Shown piece by piece: positions 62,592 to 64,000 of a stretch of 64,000 bases of DNA; position 1 is the stretch's first letter, and the number at the start of each line of letters is the position of its first letter. Origin of the DNA: Symbiodinium kawagutii (taxonomy: Eukaryota > Sar > Dinophyceae > Suessiales > Symbiodiniaceae); contig VSDK01008648.1 of the NCBI GenBank assembly GCA_009767595.1, positions 791 to 64,790 on the forward strand. Reading direction: 5' to 3'. Under the pieces are notes generated by a model that was not told where the DNA came from, made no database searches, and was given only the letters and a program-made list of their open reading frames with translations. The position numbers and the translations under genes were made by a program.

Positions 62592-64000
62592 GTTTCAGGC
62601 GTAGCTCGATCAGATGCTTCCCCATAAGTCTGCCGCATCGGCAACCAGACAAGGCATTTTGTGCCCCCAAAGAAATGGATACAACTGGTGCTTTCGATGA
62701 TTTTGGCCTGGTTGGGTATACGCACAATATATGGATAGTCTCACTTTGGAAACCTATGGGTTCTTGTACAAACTGAGAAGATGAGGCACCGGGCACTTGG
62801 TTTGCTATTCTGGGTTGTATCAGGGAGGATCTGATGGGAGGTCACCCTGCAAAGCCATTCGTTTCTAAATCTGGCCGGGCCAACTTTGCCTGAAGTTGCA
62901 TGAAGTTGATGATTTTTATCAACTGTGGTCAACAAGCTGGTTAGCGATTATTACACCATCATTAGTAGCTGGTTAGCTATTAACAATGGTGATTATGAGC
63001 TACCAAGTTATTGAATGAAGGCTTTCCATCACTAGTGAGCTGGTTGAGGATATCCGACTATATCGGTTCATAAGCTGGTTGAGGATTATCACACCAGGGC
63101 ATTCAACCACGATACACCAGGAACAACCCCACCCTGGAGATCTTTCAAAACCGGGGCAGCAACTCCGAATCTCGCGACCAGAGAAAAGACTCGAAGGCAG
63201 GGCAGGCTTTCTTGGACTCTATTGATTTTTTTGATTCTGGTGGCAGCACTGGTTCATGATGGTCTCTATCTTGGTCACCATGATGGTTGCATTGATGATT
63301 TATTGTTAATTGCACAGTAAATTGACGGTTAATGGTGGTTATAGCACCTGAATGATGGTTGATGCAGGTTACAACACGGATGTTCCACTGACAGGTTTAC
63401 TATCACGGACAATCTGCTGTAGCTGATGACTCGGTACTTCGTCTTCTTGCTGGTTGTTGGTTGACCGCCACCACTCTGTGGCCGGGAGGATTTGCAGCTT
63501 TACTCATTTTGAACCTGGAAGAGTCGGATGCTTTACTTTCCGCTTTTCGTTGCGACGGGACATCCCAAATCAAGGTCTAATCCTTGGTGCCTTCAAATGA
63601 TTTCCGTTTGAAACTCGATGCGTTGCTTCGCTCGCACGCGATTGTGTCATAGCTCCTTTTTTTTCCACACCAAAAAACAGCGAGGACCCGCAGGTGCTGG
63701 CTCGAGGGTAGATGATTTCACTTGGAAATAACCCTCTGATTCCACGAGATTTGCAGGTTCCAGAAATATTTTGGGTCTGATTCCGAAGTTGCTCTCATTC
63801 AATCAGAAGGCTACCAATCGAGTAGCAGAGAACCCCTGTTGGCTTATCAAAGTAAGGGATTCCCAGACCTGCTAGGACAGGAAATGCAGGTATTTTAGGA
63901 GGCTCCTGCAGGAACAGTGCACAGGCCATGGTCACTACTGGCTGGGAGGGGAGTGCCGGACTCCCTTATGATCGGTTTTACCATGGTCACTGAAGGCACC
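62592..64000. other. No supported gene
   Basis: Mostly intron-like DNA with GGTTGATG and ACCATCATTAG tracts. Short AG-flanked segments near 63757 and 63903 might be exons, but they are too short to call. Confidence 0.35.

Overview
The window reads as nuclear DNA of a dinoflagellate, most likely a Symbiodiniaceae alga. The evidence is: (i) many short exons on one strand, separated by long introns full of repeats; (ii) intron 5' ends that are often GC or GA instead of GT, with the AG|G acceptor typical of dinoflagellates; (iii) an intact tyrosine-recombinase (DIRS/PAT-like) retrotransposon whose polyprotein carries a C5-methyltransferase-like domain of the kind known from Symbiodinium. I saw no bacterial features such as operons or Shine-Dalgarno sites, and no rRNA or tRNA gene.

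Layout. 0-1.6 kb: two broken C5-cytosine-methyltransferase-like fragments pointing towards each other, one cut by the window edge. 2.5-4.4 kb: a block of simple sequence (TG, TTTG, TATG, then GTT). 4.4-8.2 kb: T-rich DNA without a gene I can support. About 8.2-40.1 kb, plus strand: a large split gene. Its exons join in phase through an N-terminal C2 domain, an inositol-polyphosphate-kinase-like (IPK-like) kinase domain (motifs DIKIG, GFRLEG, IGSSVGLGFDAG, IFDWGRSEL in order) and at least one more C2 domain. A small intronless gene for a secreted cysteine-rich protein, with one frame break, lies inside an intron at 33.8-34.3 kb. Intron space is filled by two families of small inverted-repeat elements (MITE-like), a 269-bp tandem repeat and AACCATTA-type low-complexity tracts.

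40.4-48.3 kb: a complete retrotransposon in the sense orientation. Its split direct repeats are ordered A1 - genes - B1 - A2 - B2, and the repeat copies are identical, so insertion was recent. It holds ORF0 (broken by a tandem duplication), a gag-like ORF1, and a pol ORF whose ATG overlaps the gag stop as ATGA. Pol encodes reverse transcriptase, an RNase H domain with a C5-methyltransferase-like domain lodged inside it, a consensus 2A ribosome-skipping peptide (DIETNPGP), and a tyrosine recombinase.

48.8-54.4 kb: further candidate exons, including three that chain in phase. 54.9-58.2 kb: a compact plus-strand gene of about 20 small exons with short introns, product unknown. 58.4-59.3 kb: two more exons. 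59.8-62.6 kb: a four-exon chain in perfect phase, product unknown. No transcript was available, so exon ends come from splice signals, reading-frame phase and family motifs.
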